In this document: one piece after another, positions 25,439-38,089 of the stretch
Layout of the letters: each line of letters begins with the position of its first letter
How positions within the stretch are numbered: the stretch's first letter is position 1
From: Spizellomyces punctatus DAOM BR117
Taxonomy: Eukaryota; Chytridiomycota; Chytridiomycetes; Spizellomycetales; Spizellomycetaceae
Direction of reading: 5' to 3'
Assembly: GCF_000182565.1 (NCBI RefSeq)
Contig: NW_015971538.1
Location: 1,670,983-1,734,982, forward strand
Length of the DNA stretch: 64,000 nucleotides
Translations under genes and position numbers: made by a program
Notes under the pieces: model-generated
Database searches by the model: none
Seen by the model: only the letters and a program-made list of their open reading frames with translations
What the model was told of the DNA's origin: nothing

Positions 25439-27478
25439 CCGGATATATCGATTCGTAATAACAGCGGACCTGATGCATCGATGATACGCTCCAAATGTGG
25501 CATCACTTCCCACAGCGGAACAAAGAGGGTAAATTCCAATGCGGTATAAATGGGGAACTCGTTAGCCATGACTTCCTTTGGAGCCACGTCTAGGACTTTC
25601 TCCATTGTCTAGAAACGAGGAAGTTCAAATCTTCATCGTCAACGTCAATGCCTGGGCCACCTACCTCCAAAAGCTTGGTATAATTGACCTCCTTTGGGTC
25701 ATTCACCTTTGCAGCGAGAAACAAGCAGACCGCTAAACCCGCAACGAGGTGTTCATATAAAGCTTTCTTTCCACTTTGCACTTGTACGTGGAACTACATA
25801 CCAGCGACAAGCCTTCGCGTTTCCTTGCTGACAAGGTTCTGCTCATCCACAATTTAACTGTAACTTCATTACCTGCATCGGATAGACGTGGTACAAACCT
25901 TCAGAACCAGCTTTTCGAAATATACATATGCGCAAGCAACACTCGAAAGCTCCAAGTCCTATACCTGAGATTAGATGCGAGGACAACCGATAATCCACTC
26001 ATATGACGTTCCCACCTGCATTTCACCGACTTTCAACAGCCGATCCTTCAATCGTCGAATTTGTGTCAATGTCAAGGTAGAATCTACCGTCGGATGTGTC
26101 TCTCTAAAATGCTCATTCAGCTCCTTCTTGATGTCCGATGGTTTGCTGTACTGGATAATAGACCCCTTGGTAACGGCGCGAAGGCTTGGGTTATAAATCG
26201 AAAAAGTAATAGCTTCTGATTACTTATATATGTACCATGAAACAAGGGAGCGTAATCACAGTCCGGTGTTTTCCGGTACGAAGCTCGGGGTCGTCCAGGA
26301 AGAAAGGATGGTACAAGGAATTCTCCACCGTTTTGGGTCTAAAAAAGACAGTAATCAGCGTAACTCTCTCCATTGATTGACGCTGGTTATGATCTTACTC
26401 AAGGCTTAAGGCTGGTTCCAAAAGATGGGCGTAGGATTGGGCGAACTGAACGATTGCGTCAAAATGTAGATTACCGACTATAGGTAGTCTATCTGAACTT
26501 ACTTTTCTTCGCTTCACTGCGTCCATATTTAAATTAAACCCAATCTTATCACTATATTAACATATCGGCTGCCTAAGTAAGGTGAGGAGCGGAGAGCGAC
26601 AATAAGGACAATTCTTACAAGTAATGGGGGGCAAACTTTGACGATCGTGTCCGACGTCGTCGTGGTTTAGATTTTGCATCTCTATACGGAATTATTGAGA
26701 ACACTGACAGTGGCGCACCCTGTATAATTGATATATCAGCTGCAGGTTCCAGTATGAGCAAAAGCTTTGACCCTCACAGTTACGGTTGTGAGCGTCACTC
26801 GATGTCCTGACATTGTATTGCAGGGGCTCACGCTTCCAACGTCGGTCAACGAGCCGCGACGAGAGGTACTGTCGCGCTGTCGGTTGAGCACTCTACCAGA
26901 GTAGATCTGATATGCTGGAGGCATATAGGATGCTTGTGCTAAACGGCCCAATATGTATGATTAAGCGGATGCAGCCTCAAAGTGAGCCAGCTGGAGAGAC
27001 GCTCACGTGTATTAGATACGCCAAGGCTTTGCATGGTTTCAGAGAATCCTGTGGAGGCAAAGCTACCTCCTAATGGTACGGGGAACTGTAAAGGAACTTG
27101 CTCGACGCTAGGTACTTTCTCTTTGTCGGAACTTGCGTCGAGGCTGATACTGGCTAAAAAGCTTATGGCTGCTTTCTCCTTCTCATTGTACTGCCGTTGC
27201 ACTGGTGGGGCCTTTTCGTACTGGACAGTATCAACGACATTAGGTGGAATCAGCTCCTCCACTCCAACTCCATTTTGAGACGCCGATTGTCGTGGCTTCT
27301 CAACAGCAATATCTGGAACATCTTGAGCAGCAGGAGACACTGGTTTGGAAGATCCAGGCCGGTTGGACTGCGGGGGTTTTGGTTTAGAGTCCTTTCCAAG
27401 ACTAATGTTCGCTAAAAAACTGAGTGCCGCGGCTCGACGGTTAGCCGACTTTCGCTCAGGCTGCGGAGAGTCTTCCAT
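25439..27478 (-). CDS. CABLES-family cyclin-box protein
   Basis: Resembles animal CABLES1/2, adaptor proteins linking CDKs to tyrosine kinases. From 27478 the N-terminus has two copies of a CABLES motif, RRAAALSFLANISL and EKAAISFLASISL, and QSLGVSNTRERL; an intron (GTGAGC...TTTAG) leads to RVLNRQRDSTSRRGSLTDVG. The C-terminal part contains HPFFLDDPELRTGKHRTV, YSKPSDIKKELNEHFRE, LTLTQIRRLKDRLL, VACAYVYFEKLVLK, LVSKETRRLVAAVCLFLAA and EFPIYTALEFTLFVPLWEVM, in CABLES order, ending at TAA 25441-25439. At least seven introns are needed; the joins between 26,800 and 26,440 and after GKHRTVITLP are uncertain. A second gene starting at the ATG at 26526 would be the alternative, but the continuous family order argues for one gene. 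Confidence 0.8.
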
Positions 27479-27844
27479 GCAAAAGTCGAACAGCGTTGTC
27501 TTTATCGACTAATTTCCGACTTTTGTTACAATGGAAACCGCTCTTCTCCGAGTCATACGTCTACGTTTGTCAATGTCGAGAGCGGAAAGCCAGTGCAGGA
27601 ACATCGCAGCCAGGTCGAGCGAGCAGTGGACGTGACTCACCCCGCCTGCACGTGTCGCGTTTACATAAGCAGTAACTTGAGAGCGATCTTGCCAACCAGC
27701 CATAGCAACCGCCTGTGGCACGGATGCCAGTTGTGGGCACAGTCATACAAACAGATTCTTGACATTTTGTCAACAAGCAAAATTACACCCCAGTCCCCTT
27801 ATTGCTTGCAACCATCGTTCATCCTCAACACCTAGTTGATCAAC
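27479..27844. promoter_or_regulatory. divergent promoter region, CABLES gene and mitochondrial ACP gene
   Basis: A 366-bp gap between divergent starts (27478 minus, 27845 plus). Overlapping small frames in it are not supported as genes. No TATA box was assigned. Confidence 0.45.
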
Positions 27845-28419
27845 ATGTCCAACCTTTTCAGATTCGCGCGGGTTGTTCCACGTTTGACGCCTCGTCTCGT
27901 CCAGACTCCCGTCTTCCAACCCGCTCGTCTCACTCCCATCACCCTCGCGACCCGTTTCTACTCGGCTGAGAAGGCTCCATTGACGCCTCAACAGGTCGAG
28001 GACAGGGTGCTGCAACTGCTTCGCGATTTCGACAAGGTTGACGCTTCAAAGGTATGTAGTCAGGCGCCTAGTTATAGAAGATTGTGTGCTCATTGCTTTG
28101 CGCTAGTTGAACTTGGACGCCCACTTTATCAACGACCTTGGCTTGGACAGTCTTGACCAAGTGGAGATTACGATGGCGGTATGTGTTTCAGTCAATTGGC
28201 AAGAACCCATGGCAGTAGTTAATTAAAAAACTACCGTCTTTTAGTTGGAGGATGAGTTCAACATTGAGATTCCAGACCGTGATGCCGAAGAGATTATGAC
28301 TCCTCGGCAGGCATCTGAAAAGGTAATTTTGTTCATGCATAGATCGCGAATATCTCTATGGATTGTTGATCATCTCACTTCTCCCACGGCAGATTTTCGC
28401 AAACAAAAACGCTATGTAG
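27845..28419 (+). CDS. ACP1: mitochondrial acyl carrier protein (complex I NDUFAB1 type)
   Basis: Carries acyl chains on a 4'-phosphopantetheine arm for mitochondrial fatty-acid/lipoate synthesis, and is a subunit of complex I and LYR-protein complexes. Four exons (27845-28051, 28107-28178, 28245-28322, 28393-28419) join in frame to 127 aa. The N-terminus is a basic presequence (MSNLFRFARVVPRLTPRLV), then TPQQVEDRVLQLLRDFDKVD and the modification site GLDSLDQVEITMALEDEF, in which the Ser is the attachment point. The last coding exon is only 27 nt. Start chosen at the first ATG, which gives a good presequence. Confidence 0.95.
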
Positions 28420-28604
28420 AAGCGTCACAGATAGAGACTGGCTGATCGTGTAAATTCATTTGTTCACAATATATAATGCCCCATGGTGATTGCGAATCGT
28501 CTCATTTTTCCAAGTGGCGCCCTATGCATTCGACGAATGACGCAGGCACCAGATTTGCATAAGACGCCGGATGATTGCCCAATATTTCCGCTGCGGAATG
28601 TTTT

Positions 28605-29989
28605 TTATTTCAATGGAGAGAAGGGCATTGGCTTCATAATTGTAGATTCCATTGTTTCAATCAATGGTACAGTTCGCGCGACTGTTTGCGCCCACCCGTC
28701 AACCTGCCAGGCTTTTTCTCGCATTTCCTTTCGGACTTGAAGATCCCTAATAGATCTCGTTCAGTATATCGCATACCAACGCTCATTCACCTCGAATGTG
28801 TAATACTCACGGATACGCCCACATGTGATGAACCCAGTTCAGTGGTCCAAGCTGGGAGAACCACGCTCCCACTGGCTGCACGAATCTCCGACGAGCGTCC
28901 AACCCACGTCGCCTGCGAAATGCCATCGGTGTTAGATAACCTGGTGCCAACCATTGATGAGGTACCTAAGTACCTACCACTCTGTTTCCCATTCAAGCAA
29001 TCGACCCGGCTAATCTCAGAGAAAGTGGTCAGACCCCTGTTCGACTTTAAACGACAGATGCACTTAATCGCACCTTCAGAAGATACGATCGCAGCTCATA
29101 TATCCCATCATGTATCTCTGGTGACGATCCCTGCCAAAAGGCAAACTCCAACAGCATCTGATTCTGTCTTGATCGTAGCATAGGCGCCAGTTGTCTCAAG
29201 AATGCTTGATACCGCTAAAGGATGGTGAGATTGAATATAATGATGCGATGGACGACCGATACCGCAAGACTTACAACATCTTTCTTCAGCAAGGCTTGGG
29301 TTTCAATGTAACCAGGATAGTTATTGTACTCCCATATGTGAACTAACGCAAATTATTAGATTTGACTCCTAATAATCAACAGATAATGAAGGTCATCGTA
29401 CCAGCCCTGTCGAGTTCCCCAAACTCGGTTGTCCAGCTGCCAAATAACTTCACTTTGAATTCTGGCATGTCCGCTACTCGAGGGTAGTTTTCGTCACTGA
29501 AAAGTTGTATAGAGCTCAAAAATAATATCGCGGTAAGTATAACGGATGGCAAAACACGTACAGGAGTTGGATATAGTCCTGCATAGCTTCGGGTTTTACA
29601 TTGTGGACTAATTCGAGCCAATATAATGAGTACGATTTCGTCTAGCAGCTCGAGACAAGCACTTTATGCGTCAACACGCATCACAGCCACATACTCTGCA
29701 ATTCATGCACGTATTTTCCTCTGGCCAGGATCTTTGAATAGGTCTGGTTATCGTCAGCCTCATCCCTTTTGGCTTTCTCGCTGCCGTGCAGAATGGAGCT
29801 CACGATGGCTTTTGCTTTGCTCGTTTTGGTCGATGGGTGGGAAGGCTCGGGTTTCTCGGGAGTCGTGTCAGAGGGGGTTGAGGATGCTGACAATCCCTGA
29901 AAGCTCGACCGGCTAAAGCATCGTGTCTGCCCGTGCAACTGTACGATTTGCTTCGGAAGGCGACGCGACAGATGGCCAACGACACGCAT
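28605..29989 (-). CDS. NIPSNAP-family mitochondrial protein
   Basis: NIPSNAP proteins are mitochondrial matrix proteins with duplicated ferredoxin-like (dimeric alpha-beta barrel) domains; in mammals they act as mitophagy signals, and their role in fungi is unknown. The N-terminus (MRVVGHLSRRLPKQIV) is presequence-like. Eight exons by eye carry the conserved order SKILARGKYVHELQ, HNVKPEAMQDYIQLL, EFKVKLFGSWTTEFGELD, VHIWEYNNYPGYIETQALL, LRSRQNQMLLEFAFW, GIYELRSYLLKPGRLLEWE, GAWFSQLGPLNWVHHMWAY and KAWQVDGWAQTVARTVPLI, ending MKPMPFSPLK. All junctions keep frame. The gene is tail-to-tail with the ACP gene (186 bp apart), and a plus-strand open frame over it is a shadow. Confidence 0.92.
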
Positions 29990-30417
29990 GATAATCAGTT
30001 ATCTTCAGTGGTTAGTGAGGAAAACGACAAGGTGCTGATCAGATCTATAGATGAAGGGCAAAGATGGAAGGCAACGTCAAAGAGTCTCCCCCACCTGACA
30101 GCGTGGCACAAGGAGGCGCGGCGGTCTTTGCTGACGCTGTGAGCTGCAAAGACAACGCTATGAGTTTGCAGGAGGATACAGTGGTCAAAAATCCACGACG
30201 AGTATGTCAGGGTTAATATTTATAATAATAATCTATCTTTAAATGCGTTTAATAAATATCCTAAACTATTCTTTAGAATGAGATATTATGATGCTGTTTG
30301 AGTATATTGCAGACATGATACTTCTGTAGTGCAGAGTCGCGTAAGCAAATCAGCAATGACTCATCAACCAGCAGCATCATCTTGTCCTGGATGGCTGGAC
30401 ATGTTAAGGTCGGGGAA

Positions 30418-33400
30418 ATGAGCAGTGAAGAGGTCAATCAGGCTAGCATAAAGTCTATAGATAAAGCCTCAATCCACAGGATATGCTCAGGACAAGTTAT
30501 TCTTGATCTTGCTACCGCCGTAAAAGTAATTCACCAATAAAACAAGAGAGAGACATATGTTTTTTTCGTCCGCACAGCTCTTTTTGCTCACAATTGTTTC
30601 CCCGCAATAGGAGTTGGTTGAGAATAGCATAGATGCTGGTGCGACTAGTATTGAAGTTCGTTTGAAGGAGTATGGTTCTGAGTCGGTCGAAGTGATAGGT
30701 GCTGATGTTACAAGGTCATGGACGTGATCTACCGTCACTCACGTCTTGACCGTTTTGTAGATAATGGTTTTGGAATATCCCCTCACGACTATTCCACCTT
30801 GGGTAGTAATGGCGTTGACATGCAATCGACTTAAATCTCTGCTAACAATGTGCTTCACCCATCCTGCTCAATAGCACTTAAACATTATACATCCAAAATT
30901 GCAGAGTTTGACGACATTTACCGCGTCAACTCGTTTGGCTTTCGTGGGGAGGCTCTAAGCTCCCTATGTTCGTTTGCAAAAGTCACCGTGGTGACATGCA
31001 CCGAAGATCAGGTCCCAGTAGGGACCAAGTTGGAGTACGATTCCCGGGGAAAATTGGTAGCTTCGGCGCCTCTGGCCAGAGCCAAAGGTACAATCTGCGA
31101 TATTCGCCTCAGTATTATTTGTAACATAGGCTGATTCTTTGGCTCATCAGGTACAACGGTGGCTCTTTCCAATCTCTTTCACTCTCTACCTGTCCGCTTG
31201 CATGAGTTCAAGCGCAATCTGAAGCGGGAATATGCAAAATGCCTGGATCTCATTCAGGCCTACGCAATCATTTGCACTGGCATCCGCATATCGTTTAGCA
31301 ATCAAATCGGAAAAGGGTATGTTGATTTTCTCTTTGCTGCGGAACATGGCTCGTGAAACATCTCTTATATCCTTGTAGAGAGCGGAGTCGCATATTTACC
31401 ACGCACGGAAATATAACCCTGAGGGATAATATCTCAAACGTTTTTGGCGCAAAATTGAGAGACCAGCTGGTACCGGTTGAAATCAAATTGACTGGCATGG
31501 AAGGGGATTCGGAAATACCAACGTAAGGATCAATTAGCTCCCTGAACGGAAACCTTTCGTCTCATCCGCATTTGATGTAGGCTGGTTGTTACGGGTTTCA
31601 TATCACGGTGAGGACTTGGCGGTAAATGATGCGATTCAGTATTCTCATGTGTCCAAAGCCCAGACCCGCACTATGCACGAAATAGCACAGATCGGCAATA
31701 CTTCTTCATAAATAAAAGGCCCTGCGATATGCCCAAAGTGAGTAGTTATATTAACTGGATTTATGATGGTTTCTCATTTTTTATTTTTTAGATCGCAAAA
31801 GTCGTCAATGAAATTTATGGGGGCTTTGTTACCCACAAATACCCCATTGCAATTCTGAATTTGGAACTTGAAGCAGGTATTTGAGACAACTGGGATCAGC
31901 ATGCAGCCCAGAATCAGTAAAATCAACTAACAGAGCTTACTTCAGGGCGATATGATGTGAATATCACTCCAGATAAGCGCACTGTGCTTCTTCAGGATGA
32001 GCGACAACTTGTCGATGCCTTGAAAGTACGTTCAATTAGAGCGCACCGTACAATAACATGAGTCTCATTGCGCTCTCGCTCTCTAGGAACAGCTCAGAGA
32101 GTTCCTCGAGACTTTTCAAGGAACATATGCTACTCAACGGCCCGTCGAACCTAGCTTCGATGGACGATTGTCATCGAAGGAGACATTGTCACAACGGGGC
32201 AGCGTAAAATCGTCACCTGTGATTACTCCTCGTCACGTCGCTTCATCCCCCGAGGTTCCTGAAGACATCTTTCATGAACCACTCGCAGCGGATCCGGCTG
32301 ACATAGAGTATACGCCGTCCGACGCAAGCATTGAGCTGGTTGAAGCGGAGCCGATTCCGCGTACAGAGATGAATGTAGATATCTCTGATGAAGAAGTAGA
32401 AAACGCCGGCAGTGCGTGGGGTGCACTACTGAAAGGAAAACGTCGCGCTGAATCTACCAAGAAAGATACAGCCGGCCCCAGAGTAAAAAAGTCCCGAAAG
32501 CAAGCTGCAGATGGAACACGGCATCGGGCATTCGCTCTTCGTAAATATCTAGCCGATATCTCTTCCGGCGCGACAATGGCATTCGATCCCGTGCAAATAA
32601 CGGCACGCATGCGACAACGGCAACGGCAACGTGCGGAACTCAGAAAGAGGCAGATTAGGACAGTCCCTTTAGTTACGGACGAGAATACTGCTGTGGAAGA
32701 ATTAAATAGGCTGATCAGAAAAGAAGATTTCAAGAGAATGCAAGTCCTTGGTCAGTTCAATCTGGGATTCATCGTTGTGAGGCTAGGAAATGATCTGTTT
32801 ATCATCGATCAACATGCAAGGTATGCGCTGCTTGCGCGCTGACTTGCGTTCTCGCGATTACTTACTTGCGATTTATCTGGGTTATTCGCTAGCGATGAAA
32901 AGTACAACTACGAAAATCTTAAAAGGACAATGAAAATTGAAACGCAAAAGCTACTACAGTGCGTACGAGCCTGGCTATCATGCGGGTTTCATTTCATTGA
33001 CTTGATTCCAGGCCGATCGCACTCGATCTCACAGCACAACAAGAATTGATAGCTGCTGAGCATGAGGACATTCTGCGGTATCTGTCATCATCGTTGGTAT
33101 TCGCTGAGAGGCATTTGTTGATGTTGTCGTCTCAGGAACAACGGTTTCCAAATCGCTTTTGACCCAGACGCTCCACCTTCACAACGTGTCACACTCTTGG
33201 CATTACCCCAAAGCAAAGGTGTGTCCTTTTCAATCAAGGATCTCGAAGAACTTTTGCATAAACTTGGTGATGGTGCGGACGAAGACGTGAGATGTTCACG
33301 TTTGAATACACTCATGGCATCGAAGGCGTGTCGGACGGCTGTGATGATTGGTACAGCATTGGATATGGGTCAGATGAAAAAGGTACTCAAACATAAGCAC

Positions 33401-33645
33401 GTGCTCTTGTTGTTGACTGTAAGCTAAAATGTCTATGTTGCCAAGATTGTTGTACAAATGGGTGAAATGGACCAGCCCTGGGTAATTTCTACGATTGCAT
33501 CATCTTACATTGCTGGTCTGTAGTTAATAGCATCTCTTTACAGAACTGCCCGCATGGCCGACCCACCATGAGACATTTGGCCGACCTCAAAACAATATCC
33601 TCAGAATATTCGCAAAGAGCGGCCTGCTTTGGTGTCGAGGATTAG
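30418..33645 (+). CDS. PMS1: MutL homologue PMS1/PMS2-type, mismatch-repair endonuclease subunit
   Basis: Sixteen exons (first 30418-30525, last 33544-33645) join without frame error to about 760 aa. The N-terminal GHKL ATPase has LATAVKELVENSIDAGA, VIDNGFGIS and NSFGFRGEALSSL; the MutL transducer region follows. After a polar linker, the C-terminal domain has the metal-dependent endonuclease motif DQHASDEKYNYE (DQHA-x2-E-x4-E), with ASKACRTAVMIG and NCPHGRPTMRHL, so nicking activity is expected. With an Mlh1 partner it would form MutL-alpha and nick the error-containing strand. Exon 7 is only 27 nt (31581-31607). A possible extra 5' exon (30064-30201, donor GTATGT) could splice in frame to an acceptor at 30408 and add about 49 residues; the ATG at 30418 is the simpler start. 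Confidence 0.95.
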
Positions 33646-34099
33646 GTCCTGGTTAATCTTGTGTAACGTTCATTGGCAGCGTAGCCACGTGATTTTGGGC
33701 TCGGTTTTTTGCTTTTATGGTACCTTCTCTGTATTTATTTCAATGATTACAATGATTGATTGTACGAGAAGGTAGAGCAGGCCTATTATAGTAGTTTGTT
33801 TTGTGTATAGGTTAGAGGAGGGTCGCGGCCGTCGTTCTCGAGCTTAGGATTCAAAAAATAGTTTTTTCCATGGATTCATTTAGAGCGGCATACGCTGATT
33901 ACATCCCTTTTAGTCTTTACTTGTCTTCCGCCTACATCATTACGATGGAGAAGCTGGTATCAAAATAAGCAAATGTTCTACCAAGCCACTGATCGTCTCA
34001 AATGGCCCCGCCTGGGCCAGTGATGGACAGTTATTTGAAAGCCTGCTCAACTGATACATTTATTAGTGGGGAGATTCATATTTTTCGCCGAGTTCCTCC
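33646..34099. other. intergenic region
   Basis: About 450 bp between two plus-strand genes, AT-rich with no coding pattern; expected to hold the PMS1 3' end and the promoter of the PH-domain gene. Confidence 0.45.
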
Positions 34100-37000
34100 A
34101 TGAACAGCTTGGGCTCCTATCTAGCGGCGAAGGCTGCTCAATCAAAGCCAGTGACGCCACAACGACAAAGTCCGGCTGAAAATGGCAAAAAGGCAGTCTC
34201 ACCAACATCTCCAACAAAAGTGACTGCATCATATCCCCCTGCACCCCAACGTGCAGAGTCACTCATTTCAGCGTCCGACGCACTGTCCATTATTACTGGT
34301 CCTGCGCCGTCTAGTTTGGGCCGAGGACCCCTCGTTACGTCGCCCACACCAACATCAGGGAATGTGTCACCGAGATTTTCGCCCATGCGAGGACTGTGGG
34401 GATCAAGTACACAGAAACCTGTATCTACAAGTGGAGGTCTCCTAGATAATTTTGATTTTGAATTTGATGGTTTGTCGGGCGGAACGAATGATTGGGACGC
34501 TGATTTGGAACACGGCGAGGAGCGGGCTAGTCCTGCCGCGGACTGGAAGTTCGGAAAAGGAGGGGCCGGTCGCAATGCTGATGCTGAAATCGTCAGACCT
34601 CCTCCTTCTGAGGTAGATACCGACTTTACAGGTTCTGCTCGATATTCATCTCAATTTCTTTCATATGCGTGCAGGTTGCACGAGGCGGTTGGTTGTGGAC
34701 TCAATTGACGCTAAATTGGAAGAAGGTTTATGGCATTTTGACATATAAGAATGGAAACATGGGTATCATTCACTTATATGAGAACGAAGACGTAAGGCTC
34801 TGAACAATATTGTATGACGGTCTCGAACTATTTCTCTAAGCCAGTTGAATTCCAGGACTCTCAACCGTTTCGCATCGTCGAACTCAGCACATGTACCGAG
34901 GTTGAGGCCTGTAAAGATGCCAACACTTTCATGACAGGAAGATACGAATTTAGGCTGCGGATGTCGTCTAGGCAGGATGCAGTCTTTGCTGCTGAATCGG
35001 GGGTGGATCGATCACAGTGGATAGCGTCACTCAAAATGCTCCTTCCACGCGCACATACTCCGGGTATGCATTCGCCGATGCCGCTGCCGAGTGCCCCTCA
35101 ATTAGACCAACTTGTTGAAGATAGAATGGGAGAGCAGAGAGAGGCAGATGAAGAGTATTATGAAATACCCAGGAGGACATCTGATACTACGTTTGCACAA
35201 GCCGCATTTCATGGCTACGCCAGACGACACAATGCTACTGTTGACTCGGAACAACCAAGTCAGCTCTATAGTCCCACCGGGCAGGATATTCGAACTGAAA
35301 TCGTCAATGTGAAAGATCTCCTTCTTAAGCTGTTGGACGTCAATACGCGCGCCGACACTTCCACTGATGTCTCAGAGCGTTATATCGAACTGCGATCCGA
35401 ATTAACAAAATTGTCGCGAACCTTTGAAGAAACGTCGAAGGGCATTGCAACAGCGGTACAGGATTTAAAGCACGCCATGCCTCCAAAACCCAATGAGACC
35501 TCCTCAACCACCGAGCTAGAGACGGCTGTCGTAGAGTTAACGGATTCAATGGAAATACGAACAAGCAAAATTGCCAAAATGGTGCACGAATTGTTGCAGA
35601 AGGACGATCATGGAGAGCGTATCCAAGCAGGACTAGAAGATTTGAAGACATTGTTAAAAGAAGCTTTGACCCGATTTAGTGGCCAGCATGCGAATGCTTC
35701 CTTAGGGCAAAATGGTTCACTAGAAGCATCAATTGCGTCACTGAATGCTACAGTGCATAGCATTGCACAGAGTTTCAGCGAACTACAGCTAACGCTTTCG
35801 ACACCGTCAGAACAATCCCCACATCTGGCTGAGCACCTGGCGAAGAGTTCGGATGCATTGAACTCCATCTCTGGACGCTTGGAAGGTCTTTATGAGACTC
35901 AACATCAGCACAGTGTCGATATGGGCATGTTGATGGGGATGCTAGCAGAATCCAATCAAAAAGCTGCGTTGAAGCAAACCGAAACAATGAGTTTAGTGAG
36001 AGATGCTAAGGGTGGTGTCGAAGAGATGAAGGTTATCTTGCAGCAGCATGGATCGACAGTCATTGAGCGAATTGACTCGTGGGCCAAGAATGTGGACAAG
36101 ACTGGTGCCGGGCAACAGACCGAACTCCAGAGTGTTGTCACAAATATGCGCGAGGAGCTGTCAACTACTCTTCAGCACCTCCGCGAAGAGAAATCTGGCT
36201 CTCAAAACGACGCCATTATAGCTAGAATTGATCGTCTCTGTGATGCGCAAGAGAACACAAAACAACTGCTGATAGACAAATTGGACCCAAGTACCACCCA
36301 GGAACTACTACGATGTCTGGAAAAGCTGGATAAGCGTACCGAAGTTGACAACGTCCACATCAGGGACTCTCTGCTGACGATTGAGCGGGCCGTAAAGATG
36401 CAAAACGAAGGGTATCTCACAAAAAATGATATCCAAAGTATATCCGATACCTTAGAAGACGTCAAAGCCCGTCTGTCATCAGCCCTGTTGCGTCCCCCAC
36501 CTTCACCAAAACAAACCTCAGGGGACCGACTTGACCGGCCGACAACCAATATGATCACTTCCATCAACGACAAACTTATCCACCTCTCTAAGCTCATTGA
36601 CCATGTTCAAGAAACACAAACGGCTCGTTTCTATGCAGTTGAGGATAGACTGAAGGCCTTGCCAAGCGCATCGTCCACAGCATCCACCACTGATGAAAGC
36701 GCAACGGATGCAATGCTGCAACAGCATAAGCTTACGGATATTCGAAACAGCTTGGAAAGCATTGAAGAAAGACTATCGAGAAGCGGACGGGAAGGCCAAA
36801 GTCGACATGACGTCGTCGATGGACGGCTGGACCGAATGTCAGATCAACTTAAACACATGCAGCGAACGCTTACCAAGCTTGTACAAGTGGGTATGCTTGG
36901 TGACAACGATTCACCGTCCGTTGATTCAAGACGGTCAGATAACCCAACAGATGGAAACCTAGCATCATCATTAGCGGATCACCGGGGATTGCTGATGCAG

Positions 37001-38089
37001 CTTCGTCAAGAGTTGATTGACGTGAAGGAGCAGCTCGGAGACGATGTGACGGGGGAGAGAATGAACGACTTGCTCGGCATGTTCAGCATTTCGCAGGATA
37101 CGCATAACGTCGTTGCAGGGAAAATTGACGCTGTTTTGAATGAAATGGTGACAAAGGATGTGCTTGAGGAACTTAAGAAGCAGATACAAGCGTTAGGCGC
37201 TAGTGCTGGGAATGGTGTGGGTGGGGATGTCCGGGAGCTGAAGGAGATGATGAGCGAAATGACATCGCAAATTCAGAATCTTCGGTCTGGAACAGTGGGT
37301 GGGGCCCCTCAGCAAACAGAAAGTACTCTGCCAACCATCCTCCGCTTAACCGAATCCATTCACTCCTGCCTCGTGGCCTACCTTCCAATTGATCTTGATA
37401 CGAAACTCTCAAATATTCAATCCTCTCTCGCCTCCGCTCGCCCTCAGGCATATTGCCCTCCTCCCCAGCCACAGCAGATAACACCTCCTCGCCAGGCAGA
37501 CCTACGTGATCTCCTCACTTTTCATCAAGATCTTGCTCGGCGCGAGTTGGCCACTACGGAAGCACTCGACTCGATACAGCACTCATTGGCTAGGATGCTA
37601 GATTGTTTTGATGCGCATGGCTTGCTTCAGACCAAGGTCACCTTGGCACGGCCAGCCACCGCACCTCAGGTGATGGAAATAACCGAGCTGAAAGAGATAA
37701 AGGAAGCCATTTTGAGTTTGCAGCGAGCAGTGTCCAGACCTGACACATCAGAACCAACCAGCAGCAAGGACCTAGAAACCACAAAACTTGACTTGACAAG
37801 CAAAATCAATGTATTGAACGAGAGCATTCAACAACTGCAAGTAACGCAAGACACCATCGCAGCGGAGATTGACGCAATGTTGATGCAGCGTACAATGCTT
37901 GTGGAACAAATTGGAGGGCTTGAGGCAAAGCGCTATGAACTTGCTGCTGCACCACTGAATAAACTGAACCGAGCCGGTAGTCCGCGGAGACCAAAGAGTC
38001 GGCAAAGCATTCCTCTTAGACGGATATCTTGTCCAGTAAGAGGCAGCCTGGATCCAAGTGTAGAGGAAAGAGTGGGAGAAGTGGCGTGA
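34100..38089 (+). CDS. PH-domain protein with very long coiled coil, 1,287 aa
   Basis: Three exons (34100-34612, 34675-34791, 34856-38089) join in frame. The first 170 residues are Ser/Pro-rich, with an acidic patch (DNFDFEFDG). Residues about 172-280 form a split pleckstrin-homology domain: GGWLWTQLTLNWKKVYGILT, then FRIVELSTCTEVEACKD, GRYEFRLRMSSRQD and the closing helix SQWIASLKML, with the final Trp typical of PH folds. The remaining about 950 residues are mostly heptad-like, alternating E/K/R/Q with leucines (for example LEDLKTLLKEALTRF, IRNSLESIEERLSR), interrupted by polar linkers. The basic C-terminus has RAGSPRRPKSRQSIPLRR. It is probably a membrane-phosphoinositide-bound scaffold; no specific orthologue recognised. 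It ends 210 bp before, and converges with, the F-BAR/RhoGAP gene. Confidence 0.85.

Noticed and set aside
26870-26935. tRNA-like stretch
   Set aside because: It superficially resembles a tRNA arm but cannot form a cloverleaf and lies in a CABLES exon.
26736-26951. Separate small gene between the CABLES exons
   Set aside because: A GTGAGC...TTTAG intron joins it in frame to the CABLES N-terminal exon and its sequence fits that family.
27509-27776. Minus-strand frames of about 70 codons between CABLES and ACP
   Set aside because: Two overlapping frames with no domain, in a divergent promoter region.
28483-29183. Plus-strand open frames over the NIPSNAP gene
   Set aside because: They are antisense to eight well-joined NIPSNAP exons and show no family resemblance.
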